NCBI GenBank assembly: GCA_037951165.1
Contig: JBBDHG010000011.1
Coordinates: 124,001-188,000, forward strand
Source: Lophius americanus
Lineage: Eukaryota > Chordata > Actinopteri > Lophiiformes > Lophiidae
Direction of reading: 5' to 3'
Length of the DNA stretch: 64,000 bases
Below are positions 1-11,900 of the stretch, in pieces. Under the pieces are notes generated by a model that was not told the origin of the DNA, ran no database searches, and saw only the letters and a list, made by a program, of their open reading frames with translations. How positions within the stretch are numbered: position 1 is the first letter of the stretch; each line of letters opens with the position of its first letter. The position numbers and the translations under genes were made by a program.

Positions 1-85
1 ACTACCAGTTTTAACTTAATACGAGCCTTAAAGCAGTCCCTATAGGCAGAGAGCCATTATTGGGAGGGATTCGGGTCAACAACTC

Positions 86-1147
86 ATCCATACATTCCTA
101 TCCAACTAGCGGTTTATCAGAAAGGTCTGGCATGAGTCCTGCATTGTGGATTCAGGACAATGTTGGGGGATTATTTTCATAAACTGGACAAATCTGAGAA
201 AGATCTTCGGAGGCGTCTCTGACAGATCTTTGTTATGTGAAGAGATATGTTGTGTAAAGAAGAAAAGACAAATTATGTGTTCAGGGAGTCTTACTGGTAT
301 GTTTAACAGCATTTGCACTCTCCGCTCAAAAAGATGGGTTATTTCTGAAACTGATAGAAAACAAATTAAGTTTATTCTGAGACGCGATGAGGACCATCAG
401 CAGTTTATAGAATCCATCTGTATGTGAGCCGAGTGCCAGCAGTGATGTCTGGAAAACATTGAAAAGAGCAAAACCTCTCTGCAGGAAAAAAAAAAAATAG
501 AATCTTCAGAGTCAAAGAGAGGGAATCCTACACCTGAGGGCTGAGGATCACCATACAGCCGTGTGAGTGTGTAGATATGTCGTAAATTCATCCTTATATT
601 CTACTCTATCGCACAGCTCATTTGTGTGTACAGTCCACAAAATATTAATCACTGTGTTCTCTTAAATGGTTTTCTGTGAGGTAAGGCAACTTGTCTTCTC
701 AACACGCTGATTTGAACACACAATAATACAAAAGTAATGGAACCCATCAGTAACTTCACCTTTCAGTCCAGCACAGTACAAATGAGACAGGATCGTGAAA
801 ATGCAAATCTTGGCTTCCACTCTGAAGCTCATTTCTTCACGCAATTTGTAGCCACACTTCAAATATCCTCTAGGGCCTTCCTTTTCTAAAAAAAACAAAA
901 AACAATGGAGCTCACCTCCAAATGAGCCTCAGCTGGTAGCATAACTGCACTTCCTCCCTCAAGAATCATAACTTATCACAAAACTCATTGTGGACTGGAC
1001 CACAGTTTAATATTCACAGGGGGAAACTAAAAAGGAAGCTAGATGTAACATTGTTTTCCTTTCCATCCCAGAACTTATTGCGTATTCAACACAAGCACAA
1101 AATATTTTATTTTATCAGAGCAGCTAGTTGGATAGGAATGTATGGAT
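86..1147. repeat. 25-bp perfect inverted repeat pair about 1 kb apart
   Basis: Positions 86-110 (starting ATCCATACATTCC, ending CCAACTAGC) are the exact reverse complement of 1123-1147. The similarity stops abruptly on both sides, and I see no matching target-site duplication. It could be termini of a non-autonomous DNA element or the footprint of a rearrangement. Confidence 0.6.
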
Positions 1148-4100
1148 AAAATTGAATTATACCGTTATGACTCATAAGTAAAATAGCTTCTCATTCAGAA
1201 GTCCAAGGGAAGTCAACTGAAGTTTAAGCGGCAATTGTTAGTTGATTAGCAAGAGTCATTTGATGTGCAATTTTTTATAACCAATTAAACATTTTCAGTT
1301 TTTCAAGCAAAACAGTCAAATATTTGCATGTTTCATCTTCAGCTGTTAAAATAAGATTCTTTTGTCCTTTTATGGTAAATGACATTTGGTCAGTGAAGGC
1401 AGAACTTCTGAGGTATTAAGATGAGAATTCTTTCCTATGTATTTAATAGATTAATCATTTACTCATAGAAATAGTCAGATGAGTTAATAATCAAACCGAT
1501 ATTTAGTTAAATCCCTCACTTCAGCTTGGAAAAAAATAAACCCCGGCTTGTTTGCTTTACAAACAAACATTTCCAAGTTCAAGATATCAGCCCACACTTC
1601 TTCATAAGCTGCACAGACCGTTTGTAATGCATCATGTGTGTTGTGTTAACTTACAGCAAGTTCTCTCCAGAGCCTGCAGCTTTTACGTTCACACTGTGCG
1701 GATTAAACCGCTGGCCTGCTCACTTTTTTTTTTTTCACAATTTGGAAATTACTGCCTTTGATGTTTCTTTGGGTTGGAGCTGGGGGTTCAGTGAGCTGAA
1801 CAGAGACGCTTAAGTGGAAGGTGTAGGGGACCACCGGCGCCAGTGTATTTGAGAGAAATTTAGAGTTTGTTGGAGTCGTCCGTAGAATTAGAAGCTGGCA
1901 ATAACTGACATTATTGGAGAAATCTGCATGAATTTCTCTTGTTTCAGAGGGTACTTCTGTGCCTTGGTGCAGGTTTGTGCTCTCCTACAGCTTTTTCTAG
2001 TTTATTAATGTGTCCAGATTTGGATTTTTATAATGCGATTATACTATTTAAGGGCCGTTTTCTCCTTAGGTGCACTTTGAATTATGTATATTAGGTAAGG
2101 AGCAGAAATATTGGTGGGATATTGGATTGGTGCCGAATAGACTGCTAGTCTGAGATCACATCAGAATGACCCCCAGAATGAATCTTAATCAAAGTTTCAT
2201 GAGTTCAATGTGTATAATTTTTGGTCCTTGGCAAAGGGATGCGCCCTGCTAGTTAATCCTGAGTCATGACCTCAAACTGAACATCAAATGTTAAACACAT
2301 TTGAAAGAAATTCCCGCTTGGTTGAGGCAAACCTCTCGCATAAATTTAGCCACTTTTTAGCATTACACAACTTGTCAACATCCGCTTTGTATTTAATGTC
2401 AGGGGAAGTGTCAAATTGTCCTTCAAACCATAATATACACCCACACAGCTGCATTTAGTGACAGCTGCTTTCGTGGGTTATAAAATAGAATTACGCTTCC
2501 GTTTACCATTTCAAAAAAAAAAGAAGAGAAGAATACAGATGGGAAGGTGGCTGTGGATATGAACATGTAATGTGTATGCATGTTTGAGTTACATGGAAAT
2601 TCATAGTTTTGCAACTCCTACAATCATTAATAAAAACGCATTCAGCAGCTGAGCCAGACTTACGCTTGCTATAATTGTTTATATAAGAAAGTTCAGTTGT
2701 TTTCTTGCACAACAATCTAAAGGAACATTGGTATATTTGTGTGTGCATTGCAACATCACCTCTTTACTTCCCATCTTCGTTAACCGTTATATAAACTAGC
2801 CTACATGTGGAAAATGATTACATTACAGGAAACCCGCAGAATGCAGGGGGAGAAGACTTGCCTTAAACAGTCATTTGTGCCTGTTTACAGACAGAGCAAA
2901 GAAAAAAAGTCCAGCTATGAGAGAGGACGACTTTATAAACAGGGATGTGACAGACGTTAAATAGAAAGATGGGTCTTAAAAGGAAAACATACAGAGCGAG
3001 TGAAAATGTTTAAGATGCTCTGTGGCACAGTGACGGATCAGATGAATATCTCGGATGAGTCGTGTCCTTTTAGTTCAATAAACTAATAAATTCATAGTTA
3101 GAAACAGTTCATTCAAATGATTTCAACTTTTACTGCTGCCATCTGTTATGTCAGTCAACCCCACAGGGAAGGAGCTAGGAGCCAAGAAGAGTTGATTAGA
3201 TTGAGGCAAATACAATTCCAGATGTGGATGCTGGGTTTCCACCCTCTCAAAGTCAAGAATAAGACATTGAATGGTTTGACATTACATTTTTTTGGTAAAT
3301 AAGCTGTAGCTGCCGATAAAAAAAAAAAATTTGTAGCAGCAGTTGGGGTGGGCATACTCTGCCATAACAAAAAGTGGGCCCATGAGCTCAAGATTATTTT
3401 TCTATGTTATTTTCTAAATGAAGTTATGACAAAACGTCAACCTACCACCCCTGGTGCAAGAGGCATTTTTATCCAGTGACTGCTCATAAGACAATGATTG
3501 ACAGTCCAGAGACCACACACAGTGAGCAGAGGCCCCATGTTGAGCTCGTCACCATAGTCCAGCAGAGGCAAGAAGGTTAATACAAGGCATTTTCTTTCTC
3601 TAAAGGAAGCAGGATGTCGTTCTGTAACAGAAGCCCAGCTTCACCTTGAGCTTGTACGAGATTTTCTCTTAAAGTCTCAAGACAAGTGGCGGGCAATAAG
3701 AACCTTTCTGAGTGAGTTCACCCCTAGAAAACCCACTCAAGCACTGTGCCATGTGCTCCAAGAAGGATTTTTTATAATTCATTATTTATCTCATATTCAG
3801 ATTTTTCTATTTTGATAACTTCACAATCTTTTTTACACCATTTCCAACTGTTTTGGTATGCAGTTTTTATTCTGTACAACCTCTCGCAATGAGCTGTGTG
3901 CCTCAATATAAAAATAATAAAATAAATGTAGAGACACCTGGGCTCTGATCCACCTTTATAGGCGGATCGGAGCACAGATGCAGATCATTTTCATGTAATT
4001 AAAATCCCTCTCCCTGCTGAAGCTATCTGCTGGGGGTCTTCAATGACCTTCCACTTAAAAAAAACAAAAAACCCGGGTGACCGCCTCAGGAGGAGTTCCA

Positions 4101-6196
4101 TTAATCATTTCACATGCGGTCCTGTGGAGATGTGATAAAATATTAAATTAGAGCTTTATCATGTCCGTAATGATATGTCTATTTTCCTTATTGCTCAAAG
4201 CCCTATAATAAATCAGCTTCACTTTTTAATAAAAGGAGGTTCTAGTTCTGTTTTGGGAGCAACTCCATTTCACCTCATGAATCACTGATAAGTCTCAGTT
4301 GATGATCCAATTTTCGTCAATGTACAATATTTCATCCTGCCTTTTGAGCTAACTAGATTTAATGTTTAATAGTTTCAGTTTTCTGGCATTAACCATGAAA
4401 ATGAAGATACCCATTTTCAATTTTTGGTAAAGAAAGTCCCCCAAATATGAACTATGGACACCCTTATTTTGAGGAGTTCAGTCAGGGGGATTGCTTGTAC
4501 AACGCAGGGGATTGGGGCCATTTCGGGTATAGACCCTTGCGGTTGGGGACGATGCAAATGTTCAGTTTAGCAATGCCTTTGACAGAGATTTCCATGCTTG
4601 GAGTCTTAAATTTCCCCAATCTGGAATCTTTCTGGTTATTACAATGAATCAAAGACAATAGAACATGAAGATTTCAAAACTAATCGCTCCCGATTGGTGA
4701 AATTAGTTTATGCTGTTCCTTTACCTGCACTTTCTGTAAATCGGATGGGAACCAAATCCTCGGAATCAACTAAATCCTTGCTTTAATGGGGTATGATGAG
4801 ACCCGATGCATGATCCAGGAGTAGAACAACAAGAGGAGTGTGTGGCATGAATAACAGCAACGAGTGGACACAATAATGGGTCCGGATATTCTCTTAAACC
4901 TGAATGTGAGTTGCTTGTTTAAGGCTCTCTTAAACCAAAGGGTCCTGGAATGCAGCCCTGAATATAAGCAATAACTGGAAATGGCAGAATAAACTCTGCT
5001 GAATCCCACAAGACGCCTTGGGGTGATCACAAAGTAGAGCGATAACACAGGCTCACAAAAAAGGACTATGCAAGGTTTTATCCCAACAACCACCTGAAAC
5101 TTTCACAGGGTTAGATATTCAGCTGTGTCATTCTGATCCATAATCCTCCGAGGAGTTTGCTGCAGAAGGGGAAAATTCCTGCAGTTTGCCTTTATCTTGT
5201 AAAGAAGCAGATATGGGAACAGACTAGGGGGATTAGAGTACAGAGAGCGCCAAGACCTGGAAGTGAACCCCCACATCTCAGCTGGAGTAGAGTATAAGCC
5301 CGTGTCTCGCCACAAGACTCAGCTGTTCGACTCACAATCCCTCAAAACTGCTCCGCTGGATGTTTCTGCTGGACAGTCAGGCGGCTTTCTGGCAGCGAAG
5401 AGATCCAAGTTTTCATTCTTGTAAATTTCTCCTGCAACCACCCATTGTCCAGGAGAAAGTACTAGAAAGGATTCTGACTTTAACAGCACACACACCCCCA
5501 CAGACAGAGAGACAGAAGAATCTCCCACACGTCTGTTCTCCCATCAAGTTCTCTCTTCAACATAAACTCACAATGTTGTGATTCTAAAAAATATCAATCC
5601 TCCATTTTTCTGAATCTTCACCAAAAGGAAACAGGTACTTCCCTGATCTACATTCCAGAATCCCCACAGTGTTATTAAAGAGCCTAAATACACCCGTAAA
5701 TCGGACAAAAACTAAATAACAAAATTAGGCAATAGTTGCACATGTACACAAGTAAAATTATAATATTTTTCCCAGAAGCCATTGCTAAATGTAACATTCA
5801 ATTGTTAAAATATCATGCAATACATAATGGGGTGGGGGAGTATTATTTTATCAGTACGTTGAATTTCAGAACCACTCATACGCAGCATGTAGGAAGAGGC
5901 CGATTCATGGAGGTCTGCAGAGAGAGTCTGAGCTGAAGCGAGAGATCAGCTGGAGGTCAAAGATCTGTCAGCCAAAAATTCTCCTTCCTCTTTCTACCCG
6001 CATCTGATCTGCTCTCTTAACCCGACCTTCCTGTCCATTCGTCTCCGCCTCGGTTTTGTCTTTGAACAGATAAACACGTGTGCAGGGATGTCGACACTGA
6101 TGAAATCAGCTTTTATGATTCACTACATCGTTAAGAGTGTAGAAAGAGAAAGCAGCAAGTTGGACTCAAGTCTGATCAAATACAGACAAAACAAGC

Positions 6197-6240
6197 TTAT
6201 TGAATTCCAGTTTGCAAATCTGCAAACTGGAATTCAATAA
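6197..6240. repeat. perfect 20-bp hairpin
   Basis: Arm TTATTGAATTCCAGTTTGCA at 6197-6216, 4-nt spacer, exact reverse complement at 6221-6240. Confidence 0.85.
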
Positions 6241-8896
6241 CTTTGATTTCAAAGTCAAGCTATAAGTGTTTGTGTTTTTGCGAGGGTGTTTCATAACGCT
6301 GTCAGGATGGGATGCATTCTTCTTCTACACTTCTGGTGAGCGTGTTTCCTGCAGGGTGTTTTCAGTGAAAGTATTTGTTTGATTTCACGGAGGATCTTCG
6401 GCAAGATTTTTGTTTTGTTTGGTATTTTTATCTTCAGCTCGTCAGTCTGCTCGCCTGTTGTCACATTTTCACATCTGGTATAAATGCCTCAGTTTTAAAG
6501 GATAAGTTCGGATTTTTATAACTTCAAATAGTCTGGTGCTCACATTAACACTGGAAAACTTCCTGCACGTTGCAACCACTCCTTTTTATACCATTAAAAT
6601 ATCCCTTCCTATATGAGTCTGGAGAGTAAATGGACTAAATTCAAAGTTGTGCTTTGTGAAGTAAAGAAGCAACACAATATGCAGAAAAAAACCCTGAGAC
6701 ATTTTTGGATATTATTTCTTTAAGGTTTGATTTGATATTGTGCATATGGTCATTATTTTGGATTCTCATTTTCTTGCAATTGTAAATATTTCACTATATA
6801 TTAAGCCAAAATACTAAGACCACTATTGTAAAAATTAAAATGCCATTGGAGAGAAGTATTAATGTGGGAAGCACCCAATTCATTTCCTAAACTGAAGATG
6901 ATGTTACTACATACAGAAAAATGAAGCATATTCAAAGTAAAAAATATTTTAAAAACTCATCTTTGCACGTGACTGGTATGCATAAGGAATAGAACCGAAG
7001 GGCTTATGATGGATTAAATGTTGTCGCGGAATGATTTTATTGAAGAGTAGATGCAGAGGCATCACTGATTTATCCGTCAGCCGGCGCAGGACGTTTGTGT
7101 CATCTGACGCAGAGCTCAAAATCTAAAATCTTAACTAGAGGTGCATTGACTGATAACACCAGTAAGGCCAAAATAAGCTGCGGAGGAACAACAAGCTTAA
7201 TCAGATCTTCAACAATTTATCCCGAGGAACACGGCAAGTTTAATGCTTGCAGACAACTCACATCTGTAACGGCCGGTCTGATTTTATAAAAACCGGGGAA
7301 TGAACCAGTGAAGAAAAATGTAATTTGTATTATTAGAAACTCTGCTCTACTTCTCTACTCCTTACTATCTGATTGTGGCTGAACCTGAAGAACATATAGG
7401 AAGAAAAGCAACCGTCCTTCCACGTACATGCTAAAAAAACAAACTCACCGAAACTAGTTCACCTGTTTGAAACTGTCTGTGGTTTATGTGCTACCTTTCC
7501 AACAAAGAACTGATGGTAGTTCAAAACCGATAACCTCTGTCCTGTCTACACCAACTCTATGTGGAACTTAAACATACAAAAAGAAAAGCCTTGTGGTATT
7601 AAACTCTGCACGAATCATTTCCTCAACCTTTTCAACTCCTGCTCTTCAAACAGAAGTGTCTTAACATGACCTAAAGTCACTGATAGCTACAAAGACTCAC
7701 TGATAAAAACAAAAGCAGCTAGACTAGTATCGAAAGTAGCACAAACCTTATCTTTGACTTGTTTGACGAAATAACTGACAACGCAATAGTTTTTCTTCTT
7801 TAATGTGATAATAGAAGTTCAGCAGGTTCCTGATTATTTCCTACAAAAAAATCTAATTATTTCTGTATATTCTTTTAGGAACCTATCAGTAAAGGATGAA
7901 GTCATTTTAAATGAATTGAAGGGGAAATTTAAACTACATTGGTCGATACATTTCCAATCACTTCCAAAGTGGTGATTGCGTAACCATTTCTAAAAACAAT
8001 TAAAAATGAAGGGGCTACAAAGGCACTTAGTTCCTAAAGTGATCTCAAAAATATTAGTAAGACCAACTGCAGGCCTCTTGGCTAAATGCATGCACCTGAT
8101 CTCAGGAGGGTGCACAAGGTTGAGTGTGCGTTCATGAACCACGCTCATCAATCAAACGCAATCAAGAGCCTCTGTCAGATCAAGATTAACATTTATTTTG
8201 CTCTGACAAATTTGGAAATCTGAAGACCTTTTTGATCTTCAAAGTAGAGCTTTTGCTCGATCCTCAGACGAGCTGATTGCTGGAGCTTTAGAGAACAAGC
8301 TAAAATCTCAGCATAAGAAGGGTATATATAAAACATTCCATATCAATTTAGGACCACTAGTCTCATTATTAGTCTTGAATTACACCAGATAAGCTGTATG
8401 GAGTCATTTTATGTAGGTTGTAATACATTTTAAAACAAAGTCTCCATTTTTTTCAGATGTTCAGTGAAGAAATATTTATAAAAAGAACTTCTAGGTTAAT
8501 TTTTCCTTAAATTGTCCTCTAAGTTTTGTTTGTACTAATATTGTAACCCACTCTTTCCAGAACCTCAAGTTAGCTGTTCATTTTAAAGTCATGTTAACTG
8601 GTGCATTGTGGGACTTAGAGTTCAATTCAGACAAGTTTCTTCACCTTAATGAGAAAGCTTCAGCCAAACCTGCATAACCAGACAAGAATCATCAAGGCTG
8701 ATACACCTGAACTGTGAATATGAAACCAATGATTGTATTCTAAGATGCCCATCCTCGCCGGGCCATAAACAGGCACTCTGAAGATGGAAATATTCCATCA
8801 ACACCACACATACAAACACACTCATGATGAGCTGCTGAGTGCATGCACACAATACAAACACGGCTTCATACAGGAAATTAAGAACGCTGCACTCAC

Positions 8897-8994
8897 ATCT
8901 TTGTGTTCGGGCAGGTTGTCTGACCAGCAAGCGATGGTGATGATGGGGTAGACCTCAGACCAACCTTTCGCTGTGCAGTTCCTGCTAACTTTAC
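8897..8994 (-). CDS. class B1 GPCR exon 4: NCT..GW and last ectodomain Cys
   Basis: 98 nt, phase 1 to 0; acceptor GCGTGTTCCAG, donor GTGAGT. Encodes KVSRNCTAKGWSEVYPIITI then ACWSDNLPEHKD. R-N-C-T-x-x-G-W is the hallmark closing loop of the secretin-subfamily ectodomain. The next exon should open with the helix 1 segment but was not located. Confidence 0.92.
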
Positions 8995-11900
8995 CTGGAA
9001 CACGCAGGTAGAGAGGGGATTAGATTCTCCCGGAAGTGGAGTCATTACTGTATCAGTATAATTCAAATATCCTGAAATCACAAAACAATCAATCTTTCAA
9101 AAGGTAAATACAATGAAGACCTTTCAACCCTCATCCAGGTCGTCATTCTATCCTATGATGCTAAAATCATGTTAACATGCGAGCATATTAGCTTGATATG
9201 GAGCTACTGTTTCCAGTCTTTAGAGTCTTAATGCTAAGCTAACAGGCTGTAGCCTTAAAATCCAAGGGACGGATGAGTTGTATCTCATCTAATTCTTGAG
9301 ACAGATATTTCCTTCACTTAAAACTGGGATGCACCGATACCAGTCTATTTTCATTGAGTACTTGCCGAAGCGAATACTTAAATTTTGCCCTTTGGTTGTA
9401 GCTGTTATTACAGCAAACTTCCATGAAGCACCAATGCTGCACTTCAGGTATTTGATAAAGATGTTTGCATTGAATTGTTTCTCTCCTCCTCACCATACTT
9501 TAGCAGAACAAAGCTTGCACCTGCCAATAAAGGTATGGTTTTGGTACACATTAATATTGATATGTATAGATACCTATACATACCAATACTGCTATGAAGG
9601 CCAATACTGACACTGATAGGTACTGATATCTGTACATATAGATACTAATAAGCATCAATTGTACATACCGATATTGTTATCGGTGCATCCCTAATGACAA
9701 GTTACGGTGCTTTGACTGCATCTACAGTGAAACTGCATTTTAAACAGAAGAAATTAATATGTTTATTATTTGTCCATTGCGTCCCATTTTTTTTCAAGCC
9801 GTCTCGCCGCTTTGCTGAGGTAACTACACTCATTCTTTAACCAGCGCATGTTGAAGCTTTCCACCTCTGCTTCTAGGAATAAAAACGTGCCGCTGACAGA
9901 TGCGGCTGGGGGAAATAAGCTAAAGAAAAGTCGGGCGATCCCAGATGTCAGCTGCCCTGTGAATAATTATTCTCATTAACTAAAGAGGCCAAGAAACACG
10001 GGATGAAGGGAGAAGAGGGAAACGCATTAATGAGGAGACAGGGAATAAAAAAATCAAAACAAGCAGGTCAGCAGCTTCTCCATCTGATGCAGTTTTATTT
10101 TGAAAAAAAAAAAAAAAACTTTCAGGGGATATTCCCCAATCAGCCATAACATTACAACCGTCACCTGGCAAAATAACATTGTTATCTGGTTGACTTGGCT
10201 GTTGTCAGATATATTGAGCAGCAAGTGACTATTTTCTCCTGATTATTAAATCAGGATTTAATCAGCCAAAAAAGGTAATTAGCTCTGCTGAACACAAAGG
10301 AAAGATGACAACCTACACTGATCAACCATAAGGTTAATACCACCTGCCTCGTTATGTGTGCCTCTTTTGCCACTAAAACACTTCTGTGATGCACTCTGTG
10401 TTCTGAAACCTGTCCACCAGCACCTCTTCTGTGGGATCAGAGAACACAGGTTAACTTTGTATCTCACTAGATCAGTTGTTCTTCCTTACGACACTTTGGA
10501 AGGTTCTAACAACTGCAGACTTGAAACAATCAACCTCAAACCTGCCTGAAACACTTCTGAATTCAAACTATTCATACATGCGCATTCATCTCAACATCAC
10601 AATTTGGCACTACGATCCATACGCTTAATTTTTTTTCTGCTTCAAACACAATTTAAGGACAAACTGTTCACTAGCTACCTAATATATCACATCCACTGAC
10701 AGGTGCCACAGTAATGAGATATCGTTACATCACCTGTCAGTGGTTGTAAAGTTATCGCTGATCACTTGATATTATCCAGAGCCGCACCACACACAAAAGA
10801 TTTTTAATGTCAAGAAAAATTGGATTCTCTCAAAAAAATTCTAGAAGAATTCTTACGTCACAAAGTTCCCACAAAATACCTGGATCCCGTCCTCTATCTA
10901 GATAAACACTAAAATTGTATGGCTGGCTAATTCTATTGCCTAAAGGACTAATGTTATTTACAGTTCAATATGGAGGACTAATTACCCAAAATACTATGAG
11001 TAGGAACCTCCTTTTAACATCTGAGCTACAGCTTGGCAAAGTAGCAGTAACAATTACCATAAATCTAAATATATTAGCCACAGCTAGCAGGCAGTTAGCA
11101 AAGATGAAAGCTAACAGACAAGAAGGAGATATAAAATATCTGGAAACATGTTAAGTGTTCAATCAACTACAATCTAACAACAAAACAAGATTCTTCACAA
11201 GGCCGCCTCCATTTCCCCTTTATGTTTAAGCCTTTTATCTAAACATATAAAGTAATTTTGGAACATTATTCACACATTCTGCTGATGTTACCTGGTATAA
11301 TGAGATCTTTGCAAACTGACACTCAAAAAATGTCATTTAAATCCAGTGCACCGGAGACTCACCCTTTTTTCCAAACAGGTGCACGAGGGCGGGGGGGCAC
11401 GGGTGCATCACCACCTCACCGACCACCGCACTCTGCCAACAGGACACGTTGTCCCACTCGCCACGACATCCTATGACACACACAGGGGTATAAATTACAG
11501 CGCTCTCTGCTTCCCGTTTGGCTTTGAAACCCACTGATCCTGTGCCTGCTGCCGAGCGAACAGTCAGGATATCAATCAACATAAAAGCAACTCCTAATCC
11601 TAAGAAGTTTTAATATTTGGCTCAGGGGAACCTTCAGGAGAGAACACAAACCGTCAGCACTTTAAAGCCCCCGACTCACTTATTCCTCACGGCACAAATG
11701 GAAATCGGATAATTTTAAAGGCCGCTCATCACCTTGTTTATGCCTCTCCTCACATTTTAGGTTTTAACATCGTAAATGAGGTATTTTTTAATCAATTACT
11801 CCTTATTTTGAAAATTTACCAACATTTAAGGCATGTAATTTAGAGTTTGAAAGGAATTAATTGATACAAATTGTAATGATTGATCCATTTGAGGATGTTT

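Larger units (their letters stand above)
1..8896. other. no recognised exon; receptor intron 4 or intergenic
   Basis: I looked here for the receptor's transmembrane exons (LHC.RNYIH, YT.GYS, YCFLN.EV motifs on the minus strand) and saw none. Open frames are short and have no recognisable family. Two inverted-repeat structures are listed separately (86-1147 and 6197-6240). Short exons could have been missed. Confidence 0.5.

Noticed and set aside
911..960. Possible minus-strand exon ending at donor GTGAGC (LEGGSAVMLPAEAHLE)
   Set aside because: No adequate acceptor and no similarity to class B receptor exons.
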